A program made the position numbers and the translations under genes. A stretch of DNA of 64,000 bases from Lycorma delicatula (lineage: Eukaryota > Arthropoda > Insecta > Hemiptera > Fulgoridae): NCBI RefSeq assembly GCF_047948215.1, contig NC_134465.1, forward strand, positions 40,462,153 through 40,526,152. The letters run 5' to 3'. Positions 1 through 12,668 of this stretch are shown here, one piece after another. Below the pieces are notes generated by a model. That model had not been told where the DNA came from. It searched no databases and worked only from the letters and a program-made list of their open reading frames with translations. Numbering within the stretch: position 1 is the stretch's first letter; each line of letters starts with the position of its first letter.

Positions 1-1420
1 TTTTCTTTTTCTTTTTTATTGTTAAAATTATTTATTCTTTAGATAGAGATGTCGACATAATTTAGTATAAATTTACTGTAATTTTTAAATCGTACTTTTT
101 AATTTGTTAATTACATATAAATTTAGGTTTTAGTGTATTTTAATTTTTTTTCTGTTTGTATTATATTGTTTATATAACATTATTGTATGATTTTTTTGTT
201 TTATAATAAGCGTAGTTAAATAATTTATTTAAAAAATAGCAATTAATAATTGTAGAATATCTAATTACACGTTTTCTAAATGTAAACTACTCATGGATCT
301 ACTTATTTTTAAAAAAAAAATTAAGTTTTATAAATAAATTTTTTTAGACATTTTTAAATCGGTATTTATAACATTTTTCACAACATAATTTTCACTTAAT
401 ATTCCTACTCCTTGCTTTATAAATAATTTTTTAATGTTCACAAATGAACTGTTTCTTGAATCTCAGTTGAACATTACATTTAATGACTACTTATCAGGTC
501 AATAACAAAAATTATATGAAGGATTTGGATTAATGAACCCATTTTGTTTTTGTGGAGATTATAATAAAATGAGATCAACCTTAAATAACTACCGTATATA
601 AAAAAATTTAATGTAACATATAGCGTTCTCCAACCATTGTCTGTCGGCAAGTGCTGTGTTCACTCTGACTTTATATTTTTATATTATTCATTCATTTTCT
701 ATGGTTTTTAAAATTAGATATGTTACAGCAGTTAAAAAATAAGTACAAGTACTTTACTATTATACATGTAGATATGAATTATAATTTTTTCACACGTAGC
801 TGCTCGTATATTTTGTATTTCTTGTTACATCGCATTCAGATGACAGCTGTGCTTGGTTCCCTCATTAGTCACCACAGTTTAATGTTTTATGAGTGGATAA
901 TAAGCTTGTTTACTATTCTTGCTTCATTTTTACTTTTTCAGTTAAACGTATCTTTGTATCTCCTTTTTAAGTGTTTATTACATTGTAATATATTGTTTTA
1001 TAAATCATTTTTTTGTTTTTTTTTATTCACTTTAAAATGTTTGTGATTGTAAGTATTGAAAACAAAATATTGCATTGCTGTTTTACAATATATATGCTTA
1101 TTATTTATTGTTCAATCATATTAAAACCGAATTTTTTTTGTAGTTTCAAAAAAAAAGAATTACAATAAAAAACTAATGTCCATTGAAAATTTTACAGTAA
1201 TATTTTTACTAATTCAAGAAAAACTGAAATAAACATTAATAAATTGAATATTAATGTATTATTTAAATACATGTATACATGTATAAATACAATTAATTTT
1301 ATTCAGAACAGTTTTTTAAGTTCAATTCTTTCAATTCAATTCAACTCTTCATTATTGTAATGTGCTTGTGTATCCTATATTTTTAGTTCCTATGTTACTT
1401 ACACTTCAACATCTATTGCT
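1..1420. other. AT-rich DNA, no gene seen
   Basis: Very AT-rich sequence with poly-A and poly-T runs. The 108-codon ORF at 720-1046 is phenylalanine/leucine/tyrosine-rich, as expected from translating T-rich DNA, and shows no domain. I see no TE signature here. Confidence 0.6.
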
Positions 1421-1429
1421 TTTATTCCA

Positions 1430-1835
1430 CAGCCTCTCTTGAAATAACTTTTCTTTCAAAATCTCCTTAATGCAATCTGTCGAAATCATATATGGTCTAC
1501 TTCCTGGTGACCTTCCTTATATTCACTTAGGGTATCGCACATCTTCCATCTTCATTGCATTTCCAAACCAACTTTATATTGGTTTGTCCGATCCCAAAAA
1601 CTTTTATGTACTTGCATTGAATCTACGTCATTCCTGTCGGATATTATCTATTTATCTATTGCATAAATAACAAGAGGGGCATAATACACATAGAATTTTT
1701 ATTTTCTATGTAATTAATCCATTCTATAACAATTGGTTTATATTTTGGAAAATTTTGTTTCTTTCTTCAACCTATTCGTGATCTCGTAACTCGTTTTTCT
1801 ACTTTTTCAGTGAGGGCATAAGATAAATAAATTTT
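1430..1835 (-). pseudogene. LINE reverse-transcriptase C-terminal remnant
   Basis: Read on the minus strand with frameshifts, the segment gives WFGNAMKMEDVRYPK followed by GSRPYMISTDCIKEIL. This resembles the W-F-G-H-x-x-R-M ... R-P-R-x-x-W-x-D-x-x-x-x-x-L stretch near the end of many LINE ORF2 proteins. Upstream in the same orientation (to about 1835) a weaker RVTRSRIG-like piece could be the preceding thumb region. No catalytic motif remains and every frame has stops. The family cannot be named; chance similarity is possible because only about 40 residues are informative. Confidence 0.4.
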
Positions 1836-4800
1836 AATTGCCCTCTTCAAGACTATACCATCCTAATTCCTTAAACCTACCCATATTATCACTTCACTTT
1901 TCTTTTTTCTAATTTTCAAACTATGCAATTTTATTTACTCCTTCAATGATTTTTGTGCCTATTTTATATTTTATCATAATGTTATATTAAGAAAATTCAA
2001 ATGCAGTTTTCAGTAGTATTATTTTAAACAATTTAATTTCAGTTCGAATCGTATTTTTTTCAGTTCATATTAATGCCACAATAGATCATATCCTCAAGTT
2101 TTTTGGTATAGAAATCTACTTCTTCATTTTATATTAATATATTCTCCTTTTTGTTTTAACATAGATGTGTACATTGTGTTGTGAGTATAGTTAGTACAAA
2201 ATAGGAGCAAACATCGATTGATTTGTACAGATTTTAAGAAAATATGAAATCGTTAACTTTTTTTATATAATTTTTGAATTAGGGTTATATATCTGTACTT
2301 ATCACACTAATAAAATTGTTATTGTTATTGTGATGGGCCTTCACTTAACTCTACCTCTTGCTACTACAGCACAAGACTTTCTCCACATCTGTTTTCTTTT
2401 ATATCATCTATTCATCTTTTTTTTTGCTTTTGTTTCATTTTGTGTTCTCTGTAAGTGCCTGAACCTTCTTAGTTTATGCTGTTCAATTCTATCTTGTAAT
2501 ATATAAATCCTAAGTTTTCTCATAGAATTTCTTTCATGATTTTGTCAACCCTTTTCTACCATGTTTCTTAAAAATTTAAGATTTCATCTGTCATCTACGT
2601 TTTACTAATACTCTCTTGTAGACACCCATGATTGAACCATATGTTCAAGCATGGGTGATTGAACTAATTCATTAATATCATCTGTTTATATTTCATTGGC
2701 ACTTTCTTATCCTGTGTTAAACTATTAACAATTTTGATAAAAACCTGCAGTCTTAATTAATTTTCTTTCCTCAAATACTTTGTAGTTCCTAAAACTTTTT
2801 CTTAACAATATTTTTTCATTGTTTTTCAAATTATCTATTGACTTTGATTACTCATTTATCATATCTTGTTTATTTTAAGCTTGGTTTATTTTTATAAAGC
2901 TATAATGGGATCTTTCCTCTATTCTCATATTATAATGTATGAACTTTTTTCTATTCTTTAAATATTGGTGATATTTTTTTTTAGAATTTGTAACAAAATT
3001 AGGTTTTATTTTCATTATTACTGTTAATAGCATTATAGATTGTATGTCGAGCTTTTATATCTAATATGTGCTTATCTTTGTTATTGCATCAGTTGAAAAT
3101 ATTTTTATGAAAATTGAACATATCTATTTAACTGAAACCAACTTAGATATATATCTAGTTTACATTCAATTAAGATTTCTTTGAAAACTCACCCACCCCA
3201 TTGTTAATTTTTTTTCAATTTACTCATTCAAGTTACACTTTAAAGAAAATTATTAAATCAGGGTTTATCTCCTTGGTGGCTAGATTTTGTTTTTACATTT
3301 TTCTTATATTGTAATTTTAGAATTTTGATATAACTAATGTAATTTAAAACTGGATTTAGATCGATATAGTATTTCATGATTTTATTTTTCTTTAATTAAT
3401 ATGAACAAGATTCAGGGTCTTTGTGAGGAAATGCATAACTAGGTATATCATGTACCAGTTTTTGTTTAAAGAAATTATTTTAATGTAGCAAGAAATGGAT
3501 ATATATATATTTCTTGTTATAAACTTGTCTTTAATGAAAATTTTTGTATAAATGACATAACATTGGAAATTAACATTTCAGATATTTCTTTTATTCGCTT
3601 TCTTCTCTAATATTGTTATGAATTATTTAATCATTTATAAATGACAATTCTGGTGCTCATCCAAAGATTAATATGACATTTAAAATGATACATTTATTAC
3701 TGGAAGTCTTTCAGTACAACTGTTACTATCCTTCTGTTTCAGATGGTCTATGATATATTAATTTAACCCCAAATGACCATTGTTATTGTACAGGCACTCA
3801 AGTGTTATTGATTTTAAAGTAGAATTTTTCAAACTTTACAAGGTAGATCACTAAGATAAGATTATTATTATCTTATTAGCTATAATTAAAAACATAGTGT
3901 GAGAATGCATAGACAAAAATATATAAAATCATTCACTTATACCCCATTATTAAACCAGTCGCACATATAATTGCAGGTATCAAGGTAAGTAGATGTTTAT
4001 AAATTTTAAATATGTATTATAACTTCATCATCAGTGATAATAAAAAAAATATATATTTTTAATAATTAATTAACTCGTCAGCATAGTACAGTATCAGTTA
4101 AAACAACATCTTGCCAGTAATTTATTCTAAAAGAACTAAGTTATAGTTATTTGTTTAGGGTTTTATTGTTGGATGATACAGTCCAAAAAGTATACTGGTA
4201 AGCCATCTAGAAACAATCAATTGATTGTAGAAATCTACGCGATTGAAAACTGACTGTTGACAAACATATTTTATAAAAAAAAATCTTCATCAATTTGATT
4301 ACAAATAGAGTAGTGAAGTTAAACTGCAATATGTTTTGAGAATGTATTTCATAATGTAGTATTCTAATCTGTCTACGAATCCTATTAACACCTTGCTCGT
4401 TGCAACATTTGGAAAGTTGTATTGAAAATGTTTTTCTAAATTATTTTTATAATTATGGTAATCTTTTTTTGACATAAATATTATTAATTAAGGAAGTGAT
4501 TTTTAAATTTTTAGTAATCCACTACTTCAATCATTCCATTGCTATTTTTATTGTTTAATTGGAGTTTAAGTAACACAGAATATAAGAAAAACTTGATTTT
4601 AAGTAATTTTGAGTGCTTTAAAATCTCCTTTATCGGAAAATTTAATGTAGTTATTTTGGAATGAGGATATATATTTCAATTATATCAGCTTATCATATCG
4701 TTGAAAAGTTTTCTTAATATAAATTGACAACAGATAAACTGCCATGAATTACATATACATATTTTTTCTCTAGTTTATTTTCTTAAATTGTTCTATTCAG

Positions 4801-5940
4801 TTCTTCAATCTTTTCAGTTATTTGCTGACCATTTAGCCTCAGCAAATGTTATACAAATCTTGTCCTAAGTTGTTTCATATGATCTAATCTTTATTTTCTT
4901 TTAACCACTACAGTTCTTTCTAGAACCAAATTTATTAATCTCAGTTGTCTTAAAGATTATTATACACCAGTTATATCTTTGTTAATAAGATTCTTTATTG
5001 ATTTACCTCAACTTATTCATTTTGTATTCTTGTCGATCTCAGTTGTAAAAAATCAGAATTCTCCTATATCTCAAAAGCTTCTATTCTTTGTTTTCCTGAG
5101 TTCTTTGTCGTATATGAAATATTCCGAGTTGTATTCATTCAACTTAGGACACCAAAATGAGCAAAAATGTTCATATTGACATAGGTCCTATTTTGTTTGC
5201 TTTATTTTCCTTCTGGTCACTATTTTGTGATTTTCACCAAAAAAATTATTTCTCAGGAATGGGTAAACCTACATTAATTAAGTCGCAAATTTAAGACTAG
5301 TGTCTTGTTCTGCAAATAAAAAATTTTGAAAACGCAATCTTCAAAAATGTCAAAATAGTGGCAATCTTAATTTTTTAATCTTCAATATCTTTGTAATTAT
5401 TTGTTTGATCTAATTTTTATTTTTACAAAATTTATTAAGTACTCTATTTTGAACAAAATGTCACCTCATTTGTTAAAATCTGTTTACAAACAATCGAGTT
5501 ATTGAAGACAATTAACTTGGCAGTATGCTTGCGCATCATAATGCAAGGTGATAATTTTTATTATTATTAATTTACTATTATTATTTATTATTAATCATTT
5601 TTATTACATTGAGTGGAGGAAATAAAAACAGGCAAAAGATTATCAGCTTGCATTACAGTGTGGAAGCGTACTGCCAGTTTTATTGTCTGTGCAATAACTC
5701 TGCATAATTTTTACTTAGTTCCTTTCTCCTCATTTTGGTGATAAAAATAAAACAGTTTGGTATTATGCTTGCAAGTAAACTTTATTACCCATTTAAATTA
5801 AATGAATGTTACTAAAACATTACATTAGTATACCAGAATGCAATAATAATTAAGATTAAGAAGAATGTTTGACTAACATATTATTTAGATTTCCAGTTTG
5901 ATATTTCTTCAGAAAATTTAACAGCCTTTTTTTTTTATAT
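1836..5940. other. AT-rich DNA, no clear gene
   Basis: No domain or transposon terminus is recognisable. A 15-bp-arm hairpin lies at 2623-2657. Minus-strand translation of 2330-2570 gives weak LINE-like text (an R-H-L-Q-R-T stretch) too degraded to call. An ATT/TTA-rich triplet tract lies at about 5550-5610. CpG dinucleotides are scarce throughout. Confidence 0.5.
2623..2657. repeat. Inverted repeat, 15-bp arms
   Basis: CACCCATGATTGAAC at 2623-2637 is followed after 5 bases by GTTCAAGCATGGGTG at 2643-2657. The arms pair at 14 of 15 positions. Role unknown. Confidence 0.7.
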
Positions 5941-5953
5941 TGCACATACACTA

Positions 5954-6740
5954 TTAACTTTCAAATATATTGATGCTTCTTACCATTAATTGGAACAAGA
6001 ATGTATGGGTAAGCAGGACTTGTTGGCATAGAGAAGTTTGTAAGTGTAGGCTTTCCGACAATGATGTATATTTCATAAAACTTTCAATATAATTGTACCC
6101 AACAATGACTCCTTTGTTTTCAAAAGAGAATTCAAAATGTTTGAAATTAGTAGGTATCAAACTTTGCTTCTGTTGTTGTGTGTGGCATATCAGTTGAGCT
6201 GGTTTCTAAAGAATTGACTTTTTTTAAAACAATGTGGTCACCAACTGTCAAAATCTAGAATATCTTGTTTCCACAACTTTTACTGCAACATTTTTCTTTG
6301 CATTGCATATAATCTTAACATAATCTTGTGGAACACAAATTCAATCAGATCTTTGAATTTTCTTCTTAAAAATACCATAATTCCTGTCACAGGGAAGATA
6401 TGAATGACCATGCTCAAGAAAGTTTTAATCTATTTTATGAAATCTCTCTGATGCTGCCAGACGAACACAAAATCTAAGTAACATATGATTCCTGTTCTGA
6501 CCAGGGCTACAGTCAGCAAACAGTACAACTCTGTAACATCTGTTGGCAAAAAATTATTAACATAATCATATAAGAGGTTGTGTCATTAGTACTCTTATTT
6601 GCTTGACCTTCATGGCAAAGGTATATCACATAACGGTCAGTCTTAATATCATGAATATAAAATATATTTACCCACAACTGACGCATATAGAAAATTTCTT
6701 GGACAGGTGATGCAGGAAGGGGCAAACTCTACATGTAGTC
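5954..6740 (-). pseudogene. DUF7869-like transposon protein pseudogene
   Basis: Reading right to left, the minus strand encodes LPLPASPVQEIFYMRQLWVN followed by IFYIHDIKT, then CHEGQANKSTNDTTSYM, then after frameshifts SPGQNRNHMLLRFCV, HGHSYLPCDRNYGIF and KIICNAKKNVAVKVVET. The order (P-x-P-x-x-x-V, F-Y-x-R-Q-L-W, G-Q-N-x-N, G-H-x-x-x-P-C-D-R) matches a family of insect proteins I know as DUF7869-containing, thought to derive from DDE-type transposons. That assignment is from memory of the family. Several frameshifts and stops separate the pieces, and no N-terminal part is found to the right. It looks like a dead transposon copy. Confidence 0.5.
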
Positions 6741-9734
6741 AAAAAACAATAGTAAACTAATGAATGAAAATTACTATTTTCATTTATTTACTACTAAAGG
6801 GTAGTAAAAAAAATTCAACAAAATTAATAAAATGAATAAAAATACTATGATAAATACTGGAAAAAACCACTCACTATAACCTCTAGGATAGTTTAACTAC
6901 TGCTCACAATGGTAGAGTGTCTTACCAACATAAAAGTACAAAATTATTGTACTGCGAAGAATGGAAGCAAGTCAGTGACTTGGTAACCTTCTTTTCAGTT
7001 TGAAAGATATTACAAGCGATTTCTAACATAACTACAAAGCAGATGCGATTCCATTCTCAACAGTTTGATGAAGCATGGGTTTAACCAAATTCCACAAAAA
7101 AAATAATAATTTTGACTTATTCCCTTGCTCCTCAGATCGATTCAATTTTTCATCATATTATTTAGGGCTTTGACTTTTTTTAATATAAATTATATAAAAG
7201 AATTATATATAATTGTATACAAAAATTACTTATGAAAAATTTACAATTTTTTCTTTTCCTCTGCATTTAGTGCTTTTGTTGAGATTTTTGCTTCATCAGA
7301 ACTTATGAACATATATATATATATGTTATTAGAAGAGAGGGTAAATAAATTATTTTTGAAACAAAAAATATTGTTATCTTAAATAAATAAAATTATGAAA
7401 CGAGGTAATGAAAAAATTTTTAATAAGGAGGTAGCTGTACCATCAGTAAAACAGAATACAAAATCTGATTACGTTATACTTATCAGAAAAATTGATTAAC
7501 TTTTTTAAAAAACCAATAAATATATGTGCAAAAAAAAGTATTTACCGATCCAGTTTCTTAAAACATAAAAATTGAATATAATAATTTTGATGATTATATT
7601 ATTGTATTTAATTCTTTTAAAATTGATATTATTCTAATAGGTGATTGTTAAAAAGAAAAATATTGAATGTTTTCAAAGATTCATGTGATAATATTAAACT
7701 TTTCACGTACCGTTAATTCAGTTAATTTATGGTGCAGGAATAGCACTTTTAAATTACATAATAATTATTATTATATACTTATGTTCATTGTTATCTATAA
7801 TATATGTGACTAAATTTAAAGTAAAAAAAGTATAAAGTTAATAAGTAATTTCATATTAATTAGTTAATTGTAAATATATTGTCTAATTAAAAAAAAATTA
7901 AAACATTAAATGTATATATATATATACATATAGTTTTAGGAGGTTGTAACTATTATAAAATGACTGATTTCATTTGATTATACATAAAAAAACTCATGTA
8001 CACACGCATATTAACAAATATATATATATATAATATATACACATTTTTGTGCCTTTTTCAGGTGGCTATTTGATAATATCTTCAATTAAGTATTAATAAT
8101 TATTTAAAATAATGTTAATGAAACAAAAGCTGATCTGTTGTGTATTATAATGTTGTATTCGTGTTTATATTTCATTTGTTTTATTATTGAATTTAATCAC
8201 GTATTTTTATTTAATAATGAATTTATTAGTTAATAATAAAGTTATACATAAATTAGTATAACTAATTATATTAATTGTATGTAAATTATTATATATTGAT
8301 AAAGCGACGTATTTATAACTGATATGCTCTTTTAAGGTCGTATCGATATAGACTATGCATATGTGTATATATATTTAAATGTAATTGTAAAAATTTGTTT
8401 TATTATCTGCGTTATGGAATTGTTATTTATTATTACTATATATATATATAAAATCAGTAATGTTTCCCATTTAATATTTAACACTATTTTTGTTGTAAAA
8501 AATAATAATAATAAAAAACATTGTATTTAAAGGACATTAGATATTGCTTGATGCTCGACTTTGTATTTGTAACTAGAACAGTAAAGTACATTGTACATTT
8601 CAGAAAGTCAAATCATTTGTCTTACCGACTGACTTTCCTTAATGTGTGTTTTTAATTTTTAGCTACAGTTATTATTTCAGTCAAGAAAAATTCCAAGGAT
8701 TAAATAAAACCTTGTGTAATCATTAATGTACTATGATAATATGTAAATATATAAATTTAAGCTTTTTAAGTTTTAATTATTTTTGTAATAAAAATATAAG
8801 TACAATTTAAAATTTACATATTAATTGTAATTAATATTTTATTGTATTTTCTAGACTATAAGGAATTTTACAAAAATGCACATATTAATTATAAAAAGAA
8901 ATTAATCAACATTATAATAATATTGAGAAAACTCCGACTATTTTTTCTGGTACCTTTAACTTTTATAAAGATAAAATTAGTCCTGTGAAAATGAAAATTA
9001 TGTTTACAGTTTATTCATCAGAAACACTAATGAACACTATTTAAACACTATTTAATTTTGACAGTAAAGAAGATATGCTGCTGTTTTCTGATTTTTAAGA
9101 GCATTTACCAAATTTTTTTTATAATTTAACATTGTAATAATGTTATAATTTAAATAATAATTTTGATGGTAGATTCTTAGACTGGATGGAATAATCTCTA
9201 ACTAGAACTTTCCGGTGTTATAAATGAATTTCAAGAAGATATTTATTTTATTAAATAAAAATCATATATACTCGTACATAGACTCTTTTTAATAAGGAGA
9301 ATTTTAATAAATGAAATTAATTTAATTTTTATTGTATGTTTTTTTGTAAAACTATTAAAATATTCAATTTAAAATATATAATTCCCTACCCAGAGCTCCT
9401 TTATGCATTTGTTATACTTGTCACTATGATGCCTTCTGATTGCTATCGACTCTGTTTTAATTGTAAATTATTTTTATTGAAATTGTAAGATTTCTTTTAT
9501 AAGATAAAACATGTTAATAGGTTAATGAAAATTATTCTGTTAAGTGAAATATTTGAAAACCGTTTGTCTCTTTGTTAAGCTTATACACATCACTAGAGGC
9601 TAGGACGTTTGGGATGTGTTGGCATAAAACTGAATAAATTACTTACTGCATATCAAATAATAACACAGTTAATGAAACTTATTTGCATGTATATCAGTGA
9701 TTTTTATTTTTCTATTCTTAATGTGTTTGTTACA
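6741..9734. other. AT-rich DNA, no gene seen
   Basis: A+T is well above 70 percent, with short (TA)n runs near 7310, 7915, 8020 and 8440. No domain, TE terminus or long ORF was found. Confidence 0.55.
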
Positions 9735-10008
9735 ATCTCTCTCAAGGCTCAATGAGATGAGGATGATATGTATGACATGTAAACAAGGTGTAGTCATAGA
9801 CAAAGGTTAACCGTTGCCAAGATGTGCGGTTAATTTAACCTTAAACATCAAGGTGCAATGGTATCCCCCATCTAGTATTCAAATCTGTATAAAAATAACT
9901 TACCTTTACTAGGATTTGAACCTTAAAACCTTAAATTTAAAAAATCTGCTGCTAAACAGCTGATTTGAAATGATGATTTTACCACTAGATTGATCCAGTG
10001 GGTCGCTG
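9735..10008 (-). mobile_element. tRNA-derived SINE, family 1 (minus copy)
   Basis: The reverse complement starts with a tRNA-like head: an A-box region ATCTAGTGGTAAA and a B box GGTTCAAATCC, then CTAGTAAAGG. It continues with the family body: TTTGAATACTAGAT, GGATACC, a TTAACCGCACATCT segment and CATACATATCATCCTCAT. This is the order seen in the copies at 16.7, 26.9 and 39.4 kb. The copy is old, with many substitutions, indels and lost CpGs, and no target-site duplication can be recognised. Confidence 0.8.
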
Positions 10009-11270
10009 CATAATATTGGCTCATTTTAAATTATTATTTAAATCGATAAAGGATGAAAAATAAAAAAATACTAAAATAATCCTGAAAAAATTAAAGTTAT
10101 AGAAATAGTGATAATAAATAAATTGAGAATTAGGTACCGTATCTTATACATGTACCTAGTTCTTTATATATGTAAAAGTTTTAATGGAACTTTTAATATA
10201 TATATTTAATTCTTTTTCAATAATTATTATTTTTTTTAAATCATTTAGAGCTGAAACTGATAATAATTTACAAAGTTTACATTTTATCTTTAAGAAATTT
10301 TTAATTGTTTCATCACGAACGTTATTCTTAATTATACTTTGATCTCGCCATTATTTGTTTTTAATACCATTCTTTTGCTTCTTCAGTTTGTGCTGCAAAT
10401 TCTATAACTTATTCTACAAATGTTGATAAATTTCTATCGCTTGGATCTAATTGTTAAAAGTGATATCAGCCTCTTCTGCTAGGCTTTATTTCAAACCTAG
10501 AGTCGTTTAGTTTTTAATTTTAATTTTTTAGAAGTTTTTAAAAGTTTGATGTTTCCCTTACATTATCTTAAAAATGTTTCTTTTTTTTGTACTAGTTTAG
10601 ACTGTTGTGATCAGTTTATTGTAAATTAACAGTAATATACTTATTTACTCTGATTATATGTAAATCTGCTTAGAGATGATTTTCCAGAGAAGGGAGTATG
10701 CTATGAAGTATCTTATGCGTTTCCTTGGGATTCAAGGTGGAGTATGCAATTTAGAGTTTTGTCTCCCTTATTTCTCAAGAACTTGAAAAATAGCCCTCGA
10801 TTGCCGATTCCAATTTACCAGTTTGACTGATTGAATCGAACCTCAAGTTAAGTTAAAAGAAAATATATATTCATCGGAACGGTATGAAAATTTTTCCCCT
10901 TTTTTAATTATCTTGCATTTTCCATTTATTCCTCAATTTTAAAATTGTTCCACAGTAATTCTCTATTTGTGTACTCCTACATTATATGTCAATCATTTTA
11001 TAGTGCTTCCATAGTCTGTGTAATACGTTTTTCCATGTACTGAAACTTTTATCTTCCGTTTCCTCTGTAACAATCCGTTTGTTCTAAAATAATAGCATGA
11101 TTAAATATCTTATTTTAATAGAGATTTTATAATAAAATTTCTAATATATACTGTCGAGTGCTTCCTAATATTATAGAATTAAAATCCTCTTAATACTTAT
11201 GTACTGCCCTTGTGATTTACTTCTGAATAGAGATTACATTTTATATTATGCAGATAAATATAAATATGGC
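10009..11270. other. No clear gene; possible coding-like scrap
   Basis: Mostly featureless AT-rich DNA. On the minus strand at about 10360-10450, one frame reads LDPSDRNLSTFVE, stop, VIEFAAQTEEAKEWY. The composition looks protein-like but the family is not recognised and there are no supporting splice sites. The rest shows nothing. Confidence 0.4.
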
Positions 11271-11275
11271 AATTT

Positions 11276-11435
11276 CAGTGGTGGAGTGGTAGTATCTTGG
11301 CCTTTCATCTGGAGATCCTGAGATTCAAATTCCAGTTAGGCGCGACAACATTTTTCTTATGCTAAAAAAATTTCTATTTCAAATTTCCATTACACAAGCT
11401 TTGAGCTTATGTGTTAATTTTTATCATAAAAAATA
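11276..11435 (+). mobile_element. tRNA-derived SINE, family 2
   Basis: The head reads GTGGTGGAGTGGTAGTATC, CTTTCATCTGGAGATCCTG and GATTCAAATTCC, giving an A-box-like and a B-box-like sequence at tRNA spacing. Copies with the same head occur at 15.8 kb (minus), 23.26 kb and 56.95 kb. After the head a short AT-rich body contains TTATGCTAAAAAAATT and a TTTGAGCTTATG stretch comparable to the 23.3-kb copy. The 3' boundary is approximate. Confidence 0.6.
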
Positions 11436-11629
11436 CAGTATTCGTAAAAGTATGCAAATATTATAAAAAAAATATGTACAATATTTAAATGTATGCTCTC
11501 ATAAAATTGAGCTGCTTAGTAATTAATTAACAGCACGCATCAATGTACAAAGTATTATTGATAATGGGGTTTTAAATATAAACTTAAGAATTTTATAAAT
11601 ATTGGCAAATTTCTCTCCTCTTGAACTAG

Positions 11630-11663
11630 TTTGATCAGTAAGACAGATGTCTTACTGATCAAA
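11630..11663. repeat. Perfect hairpin, 15-bp arms
   Basis: TTTGATCAGTAAGAC (11630-11644), loop AGAT, GTCTTACTGATCAAA (11649-11663). The arms are exact reverse complements. It is not in coding sequence and resembles no known TE end. Confidence 0.85.
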
Positions 11664-12074
11664 TAGAAGAAAGTTTAAAAAAATAAACTGTGAGGATTGA
11701 AAATATCGTAATACTTAAAATATCTGTCATATATCTCTGACAATACAAAGAAAGTGTTGTAATTTTAATTGTGTTATTCATTTATTTTTTGGTTTTTGTA
11801 TGTTTGTATAAATTTTATAATGTTCATACATCTAAAGGAGAAAAAGGATCATATTTTAACATATTTGGAATGTTATTTAATTCAAATAAATGGCCGTTAA
11901 ATCCATGAATACAAAGTCATATAAAAAAAAAGAAAGAATATAATTAAATAACAAAATTATCATTCATAAGTTAAAATAGCTCTTGATAAGTTATTAATAA
12001 TACTTAATTTAGTATTAAAAATTATAAACAGCTTGAGTGTTCATTACATAGTAAAGAGAGCCCAGAAATAGGTA

Positions 12075-12510
12075 ATCTCCTGTGAGAATAGAAACATTAA
12101 AATATTGAAAATTATGCCCAAGCGTACTTGTCAAGTTGGTACGTGAAGGTCTAAAAGTTGGAATAAATTAGGACAGTCAAAATGACTGTTCATAATTTTA
12201 TAGGCAAATTTTAAAACTATCCTCTTCAGATATGATTCAATACTTGATACTTTTAACAAATTCAAAATTTGAATAAAATTATGATCAGTAAAGTGCAGAT
12301 CACAGATTTTGTAGGTGGTATTACTAGTAATTTTAATTGCAAGTCAGTAAAAGGTCGCCAGACAACAGAGCCGTAAGTTAGTATCGGATATATAAAAGCA
12401 TAATATAAAGTTCTGTAAGAGTTAATATTTCTAAAATTTGTAGAAAATCTCTTAATAAAATTTACCATTCTTAGTGACTTATATAACAACAATAAAACCA
12501 ATGTATTCAG
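12075..12510 (-). pseudogene. Jockey/CR1-type LINE RT C-terminal remnant
   Basis: The minus strand encodes NFIKRFSTNFRNINSYRTLY followed by YAFIYPILTYGSVVWRPFT, the thumb-side motif (R-T-L-Y-x-x-x-x-x-P-I-L-x-Y-G-S-V-V-W) of Jockey/CR1-type reverse transcriptases. After a frameshift it continues to HFDCPNLFQLLDLHVPT near 12140, typical of the C-terminal end of the same proteins. No fingers, palm or endonuclease domain is present, so this is a 5'-truncated, decayed insertion. It lies about 160 bp left of the mariner but is unrelated to it. Confidence 0.7.
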
Positions 12511-12668
12511 TTTTTAAAAGAAGATACTTTTATATCGTGTATCATTCAGTAAATTAAATGTATAAAAACACAGTTACAGAAGCAAAACTCTCTTTTGTTT
12601 GTTTCTGTTAATTAAATAAACAGATATACTTCAAATACAACAAATTCTTCTGCTATATTCTTAATATA

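Noticed and set aside
720..1046. 108-codon ORF
   Set aside because: Mostly F, L, Y, I and C from T-rich DNA; no domain, no splice context.
2330..2600. LINE C-terminal remnant on the minus strand
   Set aside because: Only a weak R-F-R-H-L-Q-R-T-like string; too short and decayed to separate from chance.
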